From: Verrucomicrobiota bacterium
Lineage (GTDB): Bacteria; Verrucomicrobiota; Verrucomicrobiia; Limisphaerales; Pedosphaeraceae
Assembly: GCA_021325145.1 (NCBI GenBank)
Contig: JAJPHR010000023.1
Coordinates: 1-64,000 of the forward strand
DNA: 64,000 nucleotides
Reading direction: 5' to 3'
Both the position numbers and the translations under genes were made by a program. A model generated the notes under the pieces. That model was not told the origin of the DNA and did no database searches. It saw only the letters and a program-made list of their open reading frames with translations. This document shows positions 8,267 to 17,791 of the stretch, piece after piece. Each line of letters opens with the position of its first letter. Position 1 is the first letter of the stretch.

Positions 8267-10075
8267 TTACCTGATTAAGTGTTGTTCAGGGCTGGACACC
8301 AATTCAGCAGCGGGAGGCCCGGAAATCGCTAGTGTGCTGTTGCTTTCCGGAGCGCATTTTTCCAGCGGATGCTCCTCTTCCTGCCAATGCCTGGAGACGT
8401 AGCCATCCCAACAGGCGAAGTTGAAGGGGAATATATCCGGGTCGAAAATGACATGGTAGAAGTGCCAGACCACGATGGCCAGGCAGGCGAGGATGGCTTC
8501 GTAATAATGGATGGTCACCGCCACCTCCACCACCCAGCGCGGGAGGAAATGTGTGACCGGAATCTTGAACCAGATGGCCAGGCCGGTGCCACCCATGATA
8601 ATGGTGCCCCAAACAACGGCCCAATACTCCATTTTCTCGGCGTAACCGAAACGGCCGATCTTCGCCTTCTGCGGGCTCAAGCCTGCTAGGTAGCGCGCGT
8701 TGTCGGCTACATCCCTGATGTCCTTCCAGCGCGGAAGAAAATCCTGCACCAATTTTCGTCCATCCTTGGTGAAGAGCACGTAAAGAATGTGGTAGGCGCC
8801 CAGCAATAACATAATGACGCCCGCGACCCGATGGGTCCAGCGTCGGAACGGTTCGCTCGAACCCAGCGCGCGCGCGGCCCAGGAATCCGGGTACTTCAGG
8901 GCAAACCCAGTCAGAGCGAGAACGACGAAACTGCTGCCCAGAATTACGTGCTGCCATCGCTGATTCAAGCTCATCCGCAGCACGGCGCGATCGCGCCGGC
9001 GATAAATTGCCGCCATCTTTTTCGCCAGCAACAAGCCGTTGTGCAACAGCATCGCTCCAATTACCCCGGCAATCAGCCAGAGATACAGCCGCCGGACCCA
9101 CCAATTGACCTGGCCGCCGACACCACCGCCGGCGACGTTTGCTGTGGCGTCCACGTGCACCTTGCTGAGCGCGAAGTTTTCCGTCGCGCCCGGATGGCAC
9201 TTGCCACAAGTTTCGACCAGATGCTTCGGGTTGACGGTTGACGCCGCATCCGACGAAGGAAGGATTTTATGCACGCCATGACAACTGGCGCAGTTGGCGG
9301 CCAGAGTGGAACCGTATTGGGCCGCAAGACCGTGGTAGCTCTCGAAAAAAGTCTTCACGCGATCGGGCGGCAGGTTGTATTTGGTGTTCATCCGTTCGGA
9401 GGCGTGGCATTTGCTGCACACTTCCATCGAGATTTTCATCGGTGAGCTTTCCTTCAGTCCTTCAATTTTGTGCTCTGAATGGCAGTCGGTGCAGGTCGGC
9501 GCGTCGCGCTGGCCGGCGGCGAGCGCGCGCCCATGCACGCTTTCGGCGACGTCTTTGGCCGCTTGCTCGTGGCAGGCGCCGCACGTGGCGGCGAGCCGGG
9601 AAAAATGGAGGGGCGACTCCGGCGAACTCGGCGGAAGTATGGTGTGGCCGTCATGGCAATCGCTGCAAGTTGCTGAGCCGAGCACTCCGCGGTGGGAGGC
9701 CAGACCGTGAACGCTGGCGCCGTAACTCTCGGATTGTTTTTCGTGGCACTTCGCGCAGTTGATCGGCTGGGCGGGAAGGTTATCGTCTGGATGCTTGCTG
9801 GTAAGGTCGAAATGGCAACTCGCGCAGGTATTCGTCCGGTGAATCGAGCCAGCCAGTTTGGCAAGGTCCACAAACAGCGAAACTTCCCGGCCCGCGGCGT
9901 TGGTGGTGGTGAGCGTGCGATCCCCATGGCACTCCATGCAGGCACTGTTTTTGATTTCCTCAGCGCGGCTCGCATTGGTCCCGGCGAAAACGACGCACCA
10001 CGCCAGCGCAATCACCGCAATTGCACCGTCCACTCTGCATCTTGCCGCCCAATACATAGGCACCTTTCTGGCCAC
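8267..10075 (-). CDS. Nonaheme cytochrome c fused to a membrane cytochrome b domain
   Basis: 602 residues. After a signal/anchor segment (about 18-38) there are nine CxxCH heme sites (CMECH, CASCH, CAKCH, CSDCH, CGACH, CTDCH, CSKCH, CASCH, CGKCH) spread over residues 46-300. A C-terminal membrane domain (about 325-560) has several TM helices and conserved His residues ('HRVAGVIMLLLGAYHILY', 'IHYYEAILACLAIVVWHFYHV'), as in diheme b561-type quinone-reactive domains. The combination resembles CbcL-type inner-membrane quinol-oxidising cytochromes of Geobacter (established knowledge for that family; orthology not shown). It lies 21 bases after a similar 11-heme protein, probably in one operon with it and a small cytochrome c. 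Likely role: moving electrons between the quinone pool and periplasmic carriers. Confidence 0.85.
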   Translation of the reverse strand: MARKVPMYWAARCRVDGAIAVIALAWCVVFAGTNASRAEEIKNSACMECHGDRTLTTTNAAGREVSLFVDLAKLAGSIHRTNTCASCHFDLTSKHPDDNLPAQPINCAKCHEKQSESYGASVHGLASHRGVLGSATCSDCHDGHTILPPSSPESPLHFSRLAATCGACHEQAAKDVAESVHGRALAAGQRDAPTCTDCHSEHKIEGLKESSPMKISMEVCSKCHASERMNTKYNLPPDRVKTFFESYHGLAAQYGSTLAANCASCHGVHKILPSSDAASTVNPKHLVETCGKCHPGATENFALSKVHVDATANVAGGGVGGQVNWWVRRLYLWLIAGVIGAMLLHNGLLLAKKMAAIYRRRDRAVLRMSLNQRWQHVILGSSFVVLALTGFALKYPDSWAARALGSSEPFRRWTHRVAGVIMLLLGAYHILYVLFTKDGRKLVQDFLPRWKDIRDVADNARYLAGLSPQKAKIGRFGYAEKMEYWAVVWGTIIMGGTGLAIWFKIPVTHFLPRWVVEVAVTIHYYEAILACLAIVVWHFYHVIFDPDIFPFNFACWDGYVSRHWQEEEHPLEKCAPESNSTLAISGPPAAELVSSPEQHLIR

Positions 10076-10096
10076 GCCACCGTTCGCTGGTCCGAT

Positions 10097-12295
10097 TCAA
10101 TGCACCAGGCGCGAGGCCATGGCGTAAAGAATCAGGACCAGCAGAATCAATCCGAGGCCGAAAAAAATATAACCGAAGCTGCGGGCGATGGATTTCCAGC
10201 GTTCCCATTCATCGCGGGCGCGGTGCTCATCGAGCCGTCCCTCGGCCACGAGCCGGTCGTACCAGCGGCGGCGTTCGTGCAGCATCTCCGTTTTGGAAAG
10301 TCGGCCGGAAAAGATCACGGTGTCCATCGGAAATTTTTCGAGCCGGAAGTGCGTGTTGAAAAAGTGAATGGTGAAAATAAATCCGGCGGCCAGGAGTGCT
10401 TCGTCTGAATGCACGATCAGGGCAATATTGATGCTCCAGCCAGGCAGGAAACGGGAGAACACCTGGGGGAACCACATGATCAAGCCGGACATGCCGATGA
10501 TGAACACACCCCAGAACACGGCGAAATAGTCGAACTTCTCCCAATAGGTCCAGCGATCGAACTGCGGCTTCGGCCCCTTGCCGAAGAACCATTTGTTGTG
10601 GGCGACGAAGTCCCGCCAGTCTTGGATGGTTGGCACCATTGAATCCGGGCTGGAGAGCGCCTTCCAGACCCGGCTCAACCTGAAACGGCCGGTGTCCGGG
10701 TCGCGCAGGAAGGCGCGGCGAGACCAGGCTGTGGTCGTGAGCTTGTAGGCGTGCAGCCCAAAATAAAGAAACGTGATGATTGCGCCGAACCGGTGCATCG
10801 TGCGCGCGGCTTCCGCCCCGCCAATGATCCGGAAGATGAACTTCGCCCAATCCGTGTAATAGAATTTGAGCGGCATTCCGGTGATTACCAGCAGCAGAAA
10901 ACTGGTCACCACGAGGAAATGCAGGAACCGTTCGAAGGGTACGAAGCGCGTGAACATTTCATCATCCTTTTGCGCATGCACCTTCGCTTCGCGGAATGTC
11001 TTTGAATCGTGCAAATACAGGTAAGCTGTGCGGAACAACCAGGAAAAGGTATGGCCGCCAAAGAAGGTGAAGGTGCCGACGAGCAGGCTGGTCATTAGCA
11101 GAAATGTGGTGTGGAGGGCGGGGTAATTCCTGCCGTCCAGCGGGTTGGCATGGGGCTGATACTGCGTGAAGCCAGCCGTCGCGGCCGGGTGACATTGCTG
11201 GCAAGTGGCCAGGATATTGGCCTGGGAAAGATGCGAAGCCGGATCTGACGCGGGCAGGACATCGTGGTGCCCGTGGCAATCGTAACACGCCGCGACTTCC
11301 GGGGCGGCGCTGGCTTTTCCGAGCGCCATGGCTTTCCCGTGGTAAGTATCGCGATAGTGTTCGAGACGATCGGCGTGGCATTTACCGCAACGTTCATCAC
11401 TGGCAATTTTAAAGTGACCATTGCTGGGTGGTTCGATGCCGTGCGCCGTATGACAATCGGTGCAAACCGGCGCCCGCTTGTCGCCTTTGGCCAGGAGTTG
11501 TCCATGCACGCTTCGGTTGTAGGTTTCCTCGACCTTGACGTGGCATTTGCCGCATGTCTTTGCAACATTCGCCGGGTTGATCGGCGCATCCCGGTCCACG
11601 GAGCGCTTGATGTCGTGGACGCCGTGGCAGTCGTTGCAGGAAGGCGCGACGATCAAGCCCATCTTGAGCAGCGCCCGGCCGTGAATGCTGTCCAGGTATT
11701 GTTCGGCGGCCTCCGGATGCTTCATTTGATATTCCCTGGTCAGGCCGGGATTGCTGTGACATGTCGTGCAAGTGCGCGGCAGGTTGAGCTTGAATACCGG
11801 GGACTCGGGATCTTTCACGGGCAGCATCGCGTGCGAACCGTGGCAATCCCAGCAGTTGGCCGCGCCGGAAGCGCCCATCTTGTGGCTCATGCCATGGATG
11901 CTCGTAGCGTAGTCCTTGGTTGCCTGTTCGTGATTCGGTTTGGCGTCGTGGCAGCCGACGCAATTCGGCGGCGGCAGCTTTTTCTCGTGCACCATTTCGG
12001 TGACGCCGTTGTGGCAATCAGTGCAATTCAGTTTTCCATGAATCGACTTGGTGAATTGGTTGGTGGGGAAGATTGGCAGGGGAACCGATTTTCCGTTCAC
12101 GGTGCGAAAGTTGGAAGGATCGGTGTGGCAATCGAGGCAATCTTCGTTGGAGATCGCCGTGGCGGGCTTTTTGATTGCGCCTTCGCCGGCGGTGGCGGCA
12201 AACAACGCGCGTGATCCAAGCAAGATCAACAGCAAAAGGCCGCCACCCAAGCGTGGAAGATTTAAGGTTCTTCGTCTGCTGATTATGGTTGCCAT
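10097..12295 (-). CDS. Undecaheme cytochrome c fused to a membrane cytochrome b domain
   Basis: 732 residues. A signal segment precedes eleven CxxCH sites (CLDCH, CTDCH, CVGCH, CWDCH, CTTCH, CNDCH, CGKCH, CTDCH, CGKCH, CYDCH, CQQCH) between about residues 53 and 375. A b561-like membrane domain follows (about 395-650), then a charged cytoplasmic stretch and a final TM helix ('FGYIFFGLGLILLVLILYAM'). It is a larger paralogue of the neighbouring nonaheme protein, and the two probably arose by duplication. Hemes recur with 'HG' and 'SIHG' spacers typical of c3/c7-like multiheme chains. Inferred function: quinone-linked electron transfer in the periplasm. Electron donor and acceptor cannot be read from sequence. 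Confidence 0.85.
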   Translation of the reverse strand: MATIISRRRTLNLPRLGGGLLLLILLGSRALFAATAGEGAIKKPATAISNEDCLDCHTDPSNFRTVNGKSVPLPIFPTNQFTKSIHGKLNCTDCHNGVTEMVHEKKLPPPNCVGCHDAKPNHEQATKDYATSIHGMSHKMGASGAANCWDCHGSHAMLPVKDPESPVFKLNLPRTCTTCHSNPGLTREYQMKHPEAAEQYLDSIHGRALLKMGLIVAPSCNDCHGVHDIKRSVDRDAPINPANVAKTCGKCHVKVEETYNRSVHGQLLAKGDKRAPVCTDCHTAHGIEPPSNGHFKIASDERCGKCHADRLEHYRDTYHGKAMALGKASAAPEVAACYDCHGHHDVLPASDPASHLSQANILATCQQCHPAATAGFTQYQPHANPLDGRNYPALHTTFLLMTSLLVGTFTFFGGHTFSWLFRTAYLYLHDSKTFREAKVHAQKDDEMFTRFVPFERFLHFLVVTSFLLLVITGMPLKFYYTDWAKFIFRIIGGAEAARTMHRFGAIITFLYFGLHAYKLTTTAWSRRAFLRDPDTGRFRLSRVWKALSSPDSMVPTIQDWRDFVAHNKWFFGKGPKPQFDRWTYWEKFDYFAVFWGVFIIGMSGLIMWFPQVFSRFLPGWSINIALIVHSDEALLAAGFIFTIHFFNTHFRLEKFPMDTVIFSGRLSKTEMLHERRRWYDRLVAEGRLDEHRARDEWERWKSIARSFGYIFFGLGLILLVLILYAMASRLVH

Positions 12296-12436
12296 GGTTA
12301 TTTCAAGGAGACGGGCTGCTGCGAAACTAAAACAAAATCCGGAGGCCGGCTTGCGGGAAGGACGCTTTCCGCGCCGTCTCTTGTCGAACCAGCTTCCGAT
12401 GCGACCGCGCTTGCAACCGCCGCTCGGCTGCGTTGA

Positions 12437-12766
12437 TTACTTCTTGAACGTCCGCATGTAGGCGACCAGCGCCTTGGCCTCGGCGTCGGAGATGCCTTCG
12501 GCGGGTTTCATCAAGGCCTTGCCGTCCTTGTCCTTGAGGCCTTCCTTGATGGCTTTTACTCCGTCTTCATCTTTGAGTTCGGCCTGGACTTTGGTGTCGG
12601 TGTAATCCTTGGCGCCCAACTTTTTGCCCATCTTGGTGTCGCCTTTGCCGTCGGTTCCATGGCACTTGGCGCATTCCTTTTCATACAGCTCCTTGCTATC
12701 GGCGGCCGGCGACGAGCAGGCGGCCGAAAGGGCAACGATTGTTGCTAACAGGATGGTTTTTTTCAT
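12437..12766 (-). CDS. Small class I cytochrome c, probably exported
   Basis: 109 residues from the ATG at 12766, chosen because the signal peptide begins there. An upstream in-frame ATG at 12835 adds an unlikely extension. The heme motif CAKCH is at residues 32-36 in 'KECAKCHGTDGKGD', and a likely axial Met86 lies in 'ALMKPAEG'. The signal 'LSAACSS' could be a weak lipobox. It is upstream of the two large c/b-fused cytochromes on the same strand with a 141-base gap, so it may be their soluble electron partner. Confidence 0.87.
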   Translation of the reverse strand: MKKTILLATIVALSAACSSPAADSKELYEKECAKCHGTDGKGDTKMGKKLGAKDYTDTKVQAELKDEDGVKAIKEGLKDKDGKALMKPAEGISDAEAKALVAYMRTFKK

Positions 12767-13089
12767 AGCTTTCTCTCTTCTGTTCAGTGCTGCTTTCCTG
12801 GCGCCCATTGGGTGCGTCAGCTTCAGTGCAAACATCGGTGGTTCACGTCCTGAGTTCTCTCCCTGTCTTGCCTAATACTTCGCATTTGTTGCATAAAGCT
12901 TTCTACTGATATCAGTTCGCGCCGAACGCGGGATTCTGATCAACCGATGGAGTGAGAGGACCCTTTCTTGTCCATCCTGCGAATTGCCAGTAATCGGCCC
13001 CGAAATTCCCGCGGGTGTGATTAAAAGTGGGTGAGGTGTGAGAGGGGCTGACCAGGAAAATTAAAGTGTCCTTGGCAGTCGTGATCCGT

Positions 13090-14085
13090 TCAGTACCCGC
13101 TGCTCGCAATGGCTCGCATGTATTGCGCGCGCTCGAAGGCGCTGGGGTCGGGACAATTCGTCTGGCTCAGGCTGCCTTTGAGCTGGCTTACGGATTGATA
13201 TTCGTGCTGGTCCATCCAATCGCGCACGCCCCGTTCCAAAACGCTCAGGTAGGGGATGCCGTGCCGCAGCAATGCGGAGCAGAGCATCGTCGCGTCGGCG
13301 CCCGCCATGAGCATCTTGACCACGTCCGTCGGGCGATGGATCCCGCCGGTGGCTGCGAGGCTGGCGGTGATGCGGCCGTGCAGCAAGGCGATCCAACGCA
13401 ACGGAACACGCATCGCCATGGGCGTGCTCAGGAGGATATTGGGCCGGACTTCGAGTGTCTCAACGTCGATGTCCGGTTGAAAAAAGCGGTTGAATAACAC
13501 GAGGCCGTCCGCTCCCGCCGTGTCGAGGCGCGCCGCCATGTTGGCGAAATTCGTGAAGAACGGACTTACCTTGACCGCCACGGGAATCGTGACTTTCGAC
13601 TTCACGGCTTCAACAATATCCAGGTAAATCTTCTCCACTTCGGTGCCCGTGAGATGGAGCGAGGTGGGGATCCAATAAATGTTAAGTTCTATGGCGCTGG
13701 CGCCCGCCTCTTCCATGAGCCTGGCGTAGCTGGTCCAGTTCCCCATCGTCGAACCGTTCAAACTCGCAATGATGGGAATGTCCACCGCGTCCGTGATCTT
13801 GCGAATGTTCTCCAGGTAATGCTCCGGCCCGACGTGAAATGCCGGCGGCTCCGGGAAATACGTCAGTGCCTCCGCGTTGCTTTCCGTGCCGCGCGAAAGG
13901 TGCGTCAGCAATTCGTCCCGGTCCTGGCGAATTTGTTCTTCAAAGAGCGAATGGAGGACCACCGCTGCCGCACCCGCATCTTCCATTTTCCGGATGTTCC
14001 CGAGATCCTCGGTGAGCGGTGAGGCCGAGGGTATCAGCGGCGTGCGCAATCCGATGCCGAGGTAAGTTGTGCTGAGATCGATCAT
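13090..14085 (-). CDS. Dihydroorotate dehydrogenase-like flavoprotein
   Basis: A TIM-barrel FMN enzyme of the DHOD-like group: 'YLGIGLRTPLIPSASPLTED' at the N-terminus, 'IIASLNGSTMGNW', 'VAVKVSPFFTN' and the phosphate-binding 'ATGGIHRPTDVVKMLMAGA'. The ATG at 14085 has AAAGGAG a few bases upstream; a longer frame to 14145 would overlap nifJ and lacks support. It follows the nifJ stop by 61 bases. DHOD-like proteins often sit beside pyruvate:ferredoxin oxidoreductase, but the substrate there is unproven, so a role in pyrimidine synthesis should not be assumed. Confidence 0.88.
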   Translation of the reverse strand: MIDLSTTYLGIGLRTPLIPSASPLTEDLGNIRKMEDAGAAAVVLHSLFEEQIRQDRDELLTHLSRGTESNAEALTYFPEPPAFHVGPEHYLENIRKITDAVDIPIIASLNGSTMGNWTSYARLMEEAGASAIELNIYWIPTSLHLTGTEVEKIYLDIVEAVKSKVTIPVAVKVSPFFTNFANMAARLDTAGADGLVLFNRFFQPDIDVETLEVRPNILLSTPMAMRVPLRWIALLHGRITASLAATGGIHRPTDVVKMLMAGADATMLCSALLRHGIPYLSVLERGVRDWMDQHEYQSVSQLKGSLSQTNCPDPSAFERAQYMRAIASSGY

Positions 14086-14146
14086 GTTCAAGCTTCTCCT
14101 TTCGCTGCCACGGAGTATGGAAAAGAACGTTTCACCTTGGGCCATT

Positions 14147-17100
14147 TCAGGCTGGTTCCGCGACGCTGGCGGCCGCCGTGCGAACCGAGGCTGGCAATGG
14201 TTCCGCGCCGTTGGCCTTGAAGGTCCGCGAAGCCAGATATTGGTAAAGTTCCCAGCGCAAGCCCACGTCCTGTTGCGCCTGCGCGAACAGTTTCTTCGCC
14301 TCGTCCGGTTTGCTCTTGGTCAGCATCTTGAAACGGTTTTCGAGGTTCAGATATTGTTCGACCTTCAGCTTCGGCGCCTGGGAATCCAATTGCATGGGAT
14401 TTTCCCCGCGCCGCGCGCGCTCCGGATGATAACGGTAGAGCAGCCATTGGCCCGATTGCACCGCGGCCTTTTGATTTTGCAATGCCGTGGTCATGTTGAT
14501 CCCGTGGGCGATGCAATGGCTATAGGCTATGATCAACGCCGGTCCGTCGTAGGCTTCCGCCTCCACGAACGCTTTGAGCGTATGCTCGTCCTTTGCGCCC
14601 ATGGCGACGGAAGCCACGTAAATGTTCCCGTAAGTCATCGCGATCAAGCCAAGGTCCTTCTTGGCTCCCGGCTTTCCGCCCGCCGCGTACTTGGCTACAG
14701 CAGCGCGCGGAGTGGATTTGGAGCATTGTCCGCCGGTGTTGGAATAGACCTCGGTGTCGAGCACAAGCACCTTCACGTTGTGGCCGCTGGCGAGAACGTG
14801 ATCCAGGCCGCCGTAGCCAATGTCGTAAGCCCAACCGTCCCCGCCGAGGATCCAAACGCTCTTGCGCACCAGGTAATCAGCCACCGCGAGAAAGCGGGCC
14901 GCGCCTTCACGCGCCGCCGGTTGGCCGCTCTCCTGGATGGCCGTCAATTTTTGTTTGAGCTCGTTGACCAGCTCGCGCTGCTCATAAATGCCGGCTTCAT
15001 TGGTTTGATCCGCCTCGCGAATTTTGGCCGCGAGTTCCTGCCCCACCTGCGGCGCCCATTGCTCGAGCAATTCCAAAGCAAACTGCCGCTGCTTGTCCAC
15101 GGAGATGCGATAGCCGAGGCCGAATTCCGCATTGTCCTCAAAGAGGGAATTGGCCCATGCCGGCCCGCGGCCTGCCGCGTTTTTCGTCCAGGGCGTGGTC
15201 GGGAGATTGCCGCCGTAAATCGAAGAACACCCGGTGGCATTCGCGACCATGAGCCGGTCGCCGAACAATTGTGTGAGCAACTTCACGTAAGGCGTCTCAC
15301 CACAACCAGCGCAAGCGCCCGAAAATTCGAACAGCGGTTCGAACGTCTGAACCTCGCGGACGCTGTTGCCATGCCGTTGACGGCGGTCCGGCTCGGGGAG
15401 CGAAAGGAAGAAATCCCAGTTGGCCCGTTCGCTTGCCCGCAAGGGTTCCTGTGGGCGCATGTTGATGGCTTTGAGACGCGCCTCGGATTTGTTGCGTGCC
15501 GGGCAGACGTCCACGCAAACACCGCAGCCGGTGCAGTCTTCGGGGGCAACCTGCAATGTATAAGTCAAGCCCCGCCAATCGGGGTGGCGGGCCGCGACCG
15601 ATTTGAAAGTCTCCGGCGCGCCCGTGAGCGCCGGCGTTTCATACACTTTGCTGCGAATCACGGCATGCGGACAAACGAGCACGCACTTGCCGCATTGAAT
15701 GCAAACGTTCGGGTCCCAGACGGGTATTTCTGTCGCCAGGTTTCGCTTCTCCCATCGCGCTGTGCCGGTCGGAAACGTGCCATCCGCCGGCATGGCGCTC
15801 ACTGGCAGATCATCACCGCGCCCGGCGATGATTTTTCCCAGTACGTTGCGCACGAAGTAAGGCGCTTCCGGCGACACGGGACTTTGCACGTCGCCGCGGC
15901 TGATTGCGGTTCCTGGCAGTTCCACAGCATGGAGATGTTCGAGCGTCGCATCGACCACTTTCAGGTTTTTTTGGACTACATCATCGCCCTTTTTGGCGTA
16001 AGTTTTGCGGATGGAATCGCGAATGGCCTCAATGGCTTGCTCCTGGGGTAACACACCCGCCAGTGAAAAGAAGCAGACTTGCATGACGATGTTGATGCGG
16101 CCTCCCAAGCCGTTTTCGCGCGCGACTCGTTGCGCGTCGATCACATACAGGCGCGCCTTCTTCTCGATCAAATGGCGTTGGGCCGATTCCGGAAAATGGC
16201 CCCAGACTTCTTCAGGCGCCCAAGGCGCGTTCAGCAAAAAGATTCCGCCCGGCGCCAGCTTGTCGGCGAGGTCGAGCCGTTCCAGAAAGACTGGCACATG
16301 GCAACCAATGAAGTTCGCCTCGGATACCAGATAGGTGGAGCGGATCGGGCGCGGGCCAAACCGCAGATGCGAAACCGTGACCGCGCCCGATTTCTTGGAA
16401 TCATAAACAAAATAACCCTGGGCGTAATGGTCCGTATTCTCACCGATTACTTTGATGGAATCCTTGTTCGCCCCCACCGTTCCGTCCGAACCAAGCCCAT
16501 AAAACAGCGCCCGAAAAACGCCTTCGGGTTCGATCGAAAAGTCCGGGTCGCAATCGAGGCTGGAACCGGTCACGTCATCGGTGATACCCACCGTGAAATG
16601 CTTTCTGGGTTCCGGCCGCGAGAGATTATCGAACACCGCCTTGACCATCGCCGGGGTGAATTCCTTCGAGGAAAGACCGTACCGGCCGCCTGCAACTTTG
16701 GGCAAGGTCTTCAACCCGAGCCTGCCCGCGGTCACCCCCTCGTACAGCGCATTGACACAATCCAGATAAAGCGGCTCGCCTGACCCGCCGGGTTCCTTAG
16801 TGCGATCCAGGATCGCCAAGGACTTGACGGTCGGCGGCAACGCTTCGCCAAAACGCCGCGCATCGAACGGCCGGTACAAATGAACTTTCAACACTCCCAC
16901 TTTTTCGCCTTGCTCGTTGAGATAATCAGCAGTTTCCTCTGCCGCTTCGCAACCCGAACCCATGAGCACGATCACCCGTTCCGCATCGGGCGCTCCGTGA
17001 TATTCAAACAAACGGTAGTGGCGGCCCGTCAGCGCGCCAAACTTATTCATTGCACGCTGAACGATGTCAGGGCAGGCCAGGTAAAACGGGTTCACCGTCT

Positions 17101-17791
17101 CGCGGCCCTGGAAATAGACGTCTGGATTCTGAGCGGTGCCACGCAATACCGGATGGTCAGGCGAAAGTGAACGCGCCCGGTGGTCAAGCACGTATCGCTC
17201 ATCGATCATCGCGCGCAATACTTCGTCCGAAAGCAATTCAATCTTGGAAATTTCGTGCGAGGTCCGAAACCCGTCGAAGAAATGGAGAAACGGAATGCGG
17301 CTTTCGAGCGTGGCTGCTTGCGCAATGGCTGCAAAATCCTGGGCTTCCTGCACCGAAGCCGAACCCAGCATGGCAAACCCGGTTTGCCGCACCGCCATCA
17401 CGTCACTGTGGTCGCCAAAGATGGAAAGTCCCTGCGCCGCGAGCGAACGCGCTGTCACTTGCAGCACCATCGGCGTTAGTTCACCCGCGATCTTGTACAT
17501 ATTGGGAAGCATCAACAGCAATCCCTGCGAAGCGGTGAACGTGGTCGCCAACGATCCCGTTTGCAACGCGCCATGAATCGCACCCGCCGCGCCGGCTTCG
17601 CTTTGCATCTCCACGATGGCCGGGATCGTACTCCAAAGGTTTTTCATTCCGGCCGACGCCCAGGCATCCGCCCACTCGCCAATCGGCGAACTCGGTGTAA
17701 TGGGATACAATGCGATGACCTCGTTCAGTCGGTAAGCCACGCTGGCCACGGCTTCGTTGCCATCCATGGTTTTGAATTTCTTGGTGCTCAT
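14147..17791 (-). CDS. nifJ: Pyruvate:ferredoxin (flavodoxin) oxidoreductase, single-chain
   Basis: 1214 residues, the full fused length of homodimeric PFOR. It oxidises pyruvate with CoA to acetyl-CoA and CO2, reducing ferredoxin or flavodoxin. Domains in order: an N-terminal pyrimidine-binding region ('EVIALYPITPSSPIGEWADAW'), a CoA-binding region, a gamma domain, two [4Fe-4S] ferredoxin motifs at about 690-710 ('CIQCGKCVLVC') and 750-765 ('CTGCGVCVDVC'), and a TPP domain from about 830 ('GACAGCGETPY', 'GDGWAYDIGYGG', 'DTEVYSNTGGQ'). It indicates an anaerobic or micro-oxic mode of pyruvate use, which fits the oxygen-independent HemN in this window. Confidence 0.96.
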   Translation of the reverse strand: MSTKKFKTMDGNEAVASVAYRLNEVIALYPITPSSPIGEWADAWASAGMKNLWSTIPAIVEMQSEAGAAGAIHGALQTGSLATTFTASQGLLLMLPNMYKIAGELTPMVLQVTARSLAAQGLSIFGDHSDVMAVRQTGFAMLGSASVQEAQDFAAIAQAATLESRIPFLHFFDGFRTSHEISKIELLSDEVLRAMIDERYVLDHRARSLSPDHPVLRGTAQNPDVYFQGRETVNPFYLACPDIVQRAMNKFGALTGRHYRLFEYHGAPDAERVIVLMGSGCEAAEETADYLNEQGEKVGVLKVHLYRPFDARRFGEALPPTVKSLAILDRTKEPGGSGEPLYLDCVNALYEGVTAGRLGLKTLPKVAGGRYGLSSKEFTPAMVKAVFDNLSRPEPRKHFTVGITDDVTGSSLDCDPDFSIEPEGVFRALFYGLGSDGTVGANKDSIKVIGENTDHYAQGYFVYDSKKSGAVTVSHLRFGPRPIRSTYLVSEANFIGCHVPVFLERLDLADKLAPGGIFLLNAPWAPEEVWGHFPESAQRHLIEKKARLYVIDAQRVARENGLGGRINIVMQVCFFSLAGVLPQEQAIEAIRDSIRKTYAKKGDDVVQKNLKVVDATLEHLHAVELPGTAISRGDVQSPVSPEAPYFVRNVLGKIIAGRGDDLPVSAMPADGTFPTGTARWEKRNLATEIPVWDPNVCIQCGKCVLVCPHAVIRSKVYETPALTGAPETFKSVAARHPDWRGLTYTLQVAPEDCTGCGVCVDVCPARNKSEARLKAINMRPQEPLRASERANWDFFLSLPEPDRRQRHGNSVREVQTFEPLFEFSGACAGCGETPYVKLLTQLFGDRLMVANATGCSSIYGGNLPTTPWTKNAAGRGPAWANSLFEDNAEFGLGYRISVDKQRQFALELLEQWAPQVGQELAAKIREADQTNEAGIYEQRELVNELKQKLTAIQESGQPAAREGAARFLAVADYLVRKSVWILGGDGWAYDIGYGGLDHVLASGHNVKVLVLDTEVYSNTGGQCSKSTPRAAVAKYAAGGKPGAKKDLGLIAMTYGNIYVASVAMGAKDEHTLKAFVEAEAYDGPALIIAYSHCIAHGINMTTALQNQKAAVQSGQWLLYRYHPERARRGENPMQLDSQAPKLKVEQYLNLENRFKMLTKSKPDEAKKLFAQAQQDVGLRWELYQYLASRTFKANGAEPLPASVRTAAASVAEPA

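Noticed and set aside
14069-16051. 660-codon open frame on the plus strand
   Set aside because: It is fully antisense to nifJ, has no protein family features and reflects GC-biased third positions of the real gene.
16100-16160. Possible further attC cores (AAC/GTT motifs) elsewhere in the window
   Set aside because: Isolated core-like heptamers occur by chance; only 31226-31323 has both cores, pairing arms and an extrahelical base.
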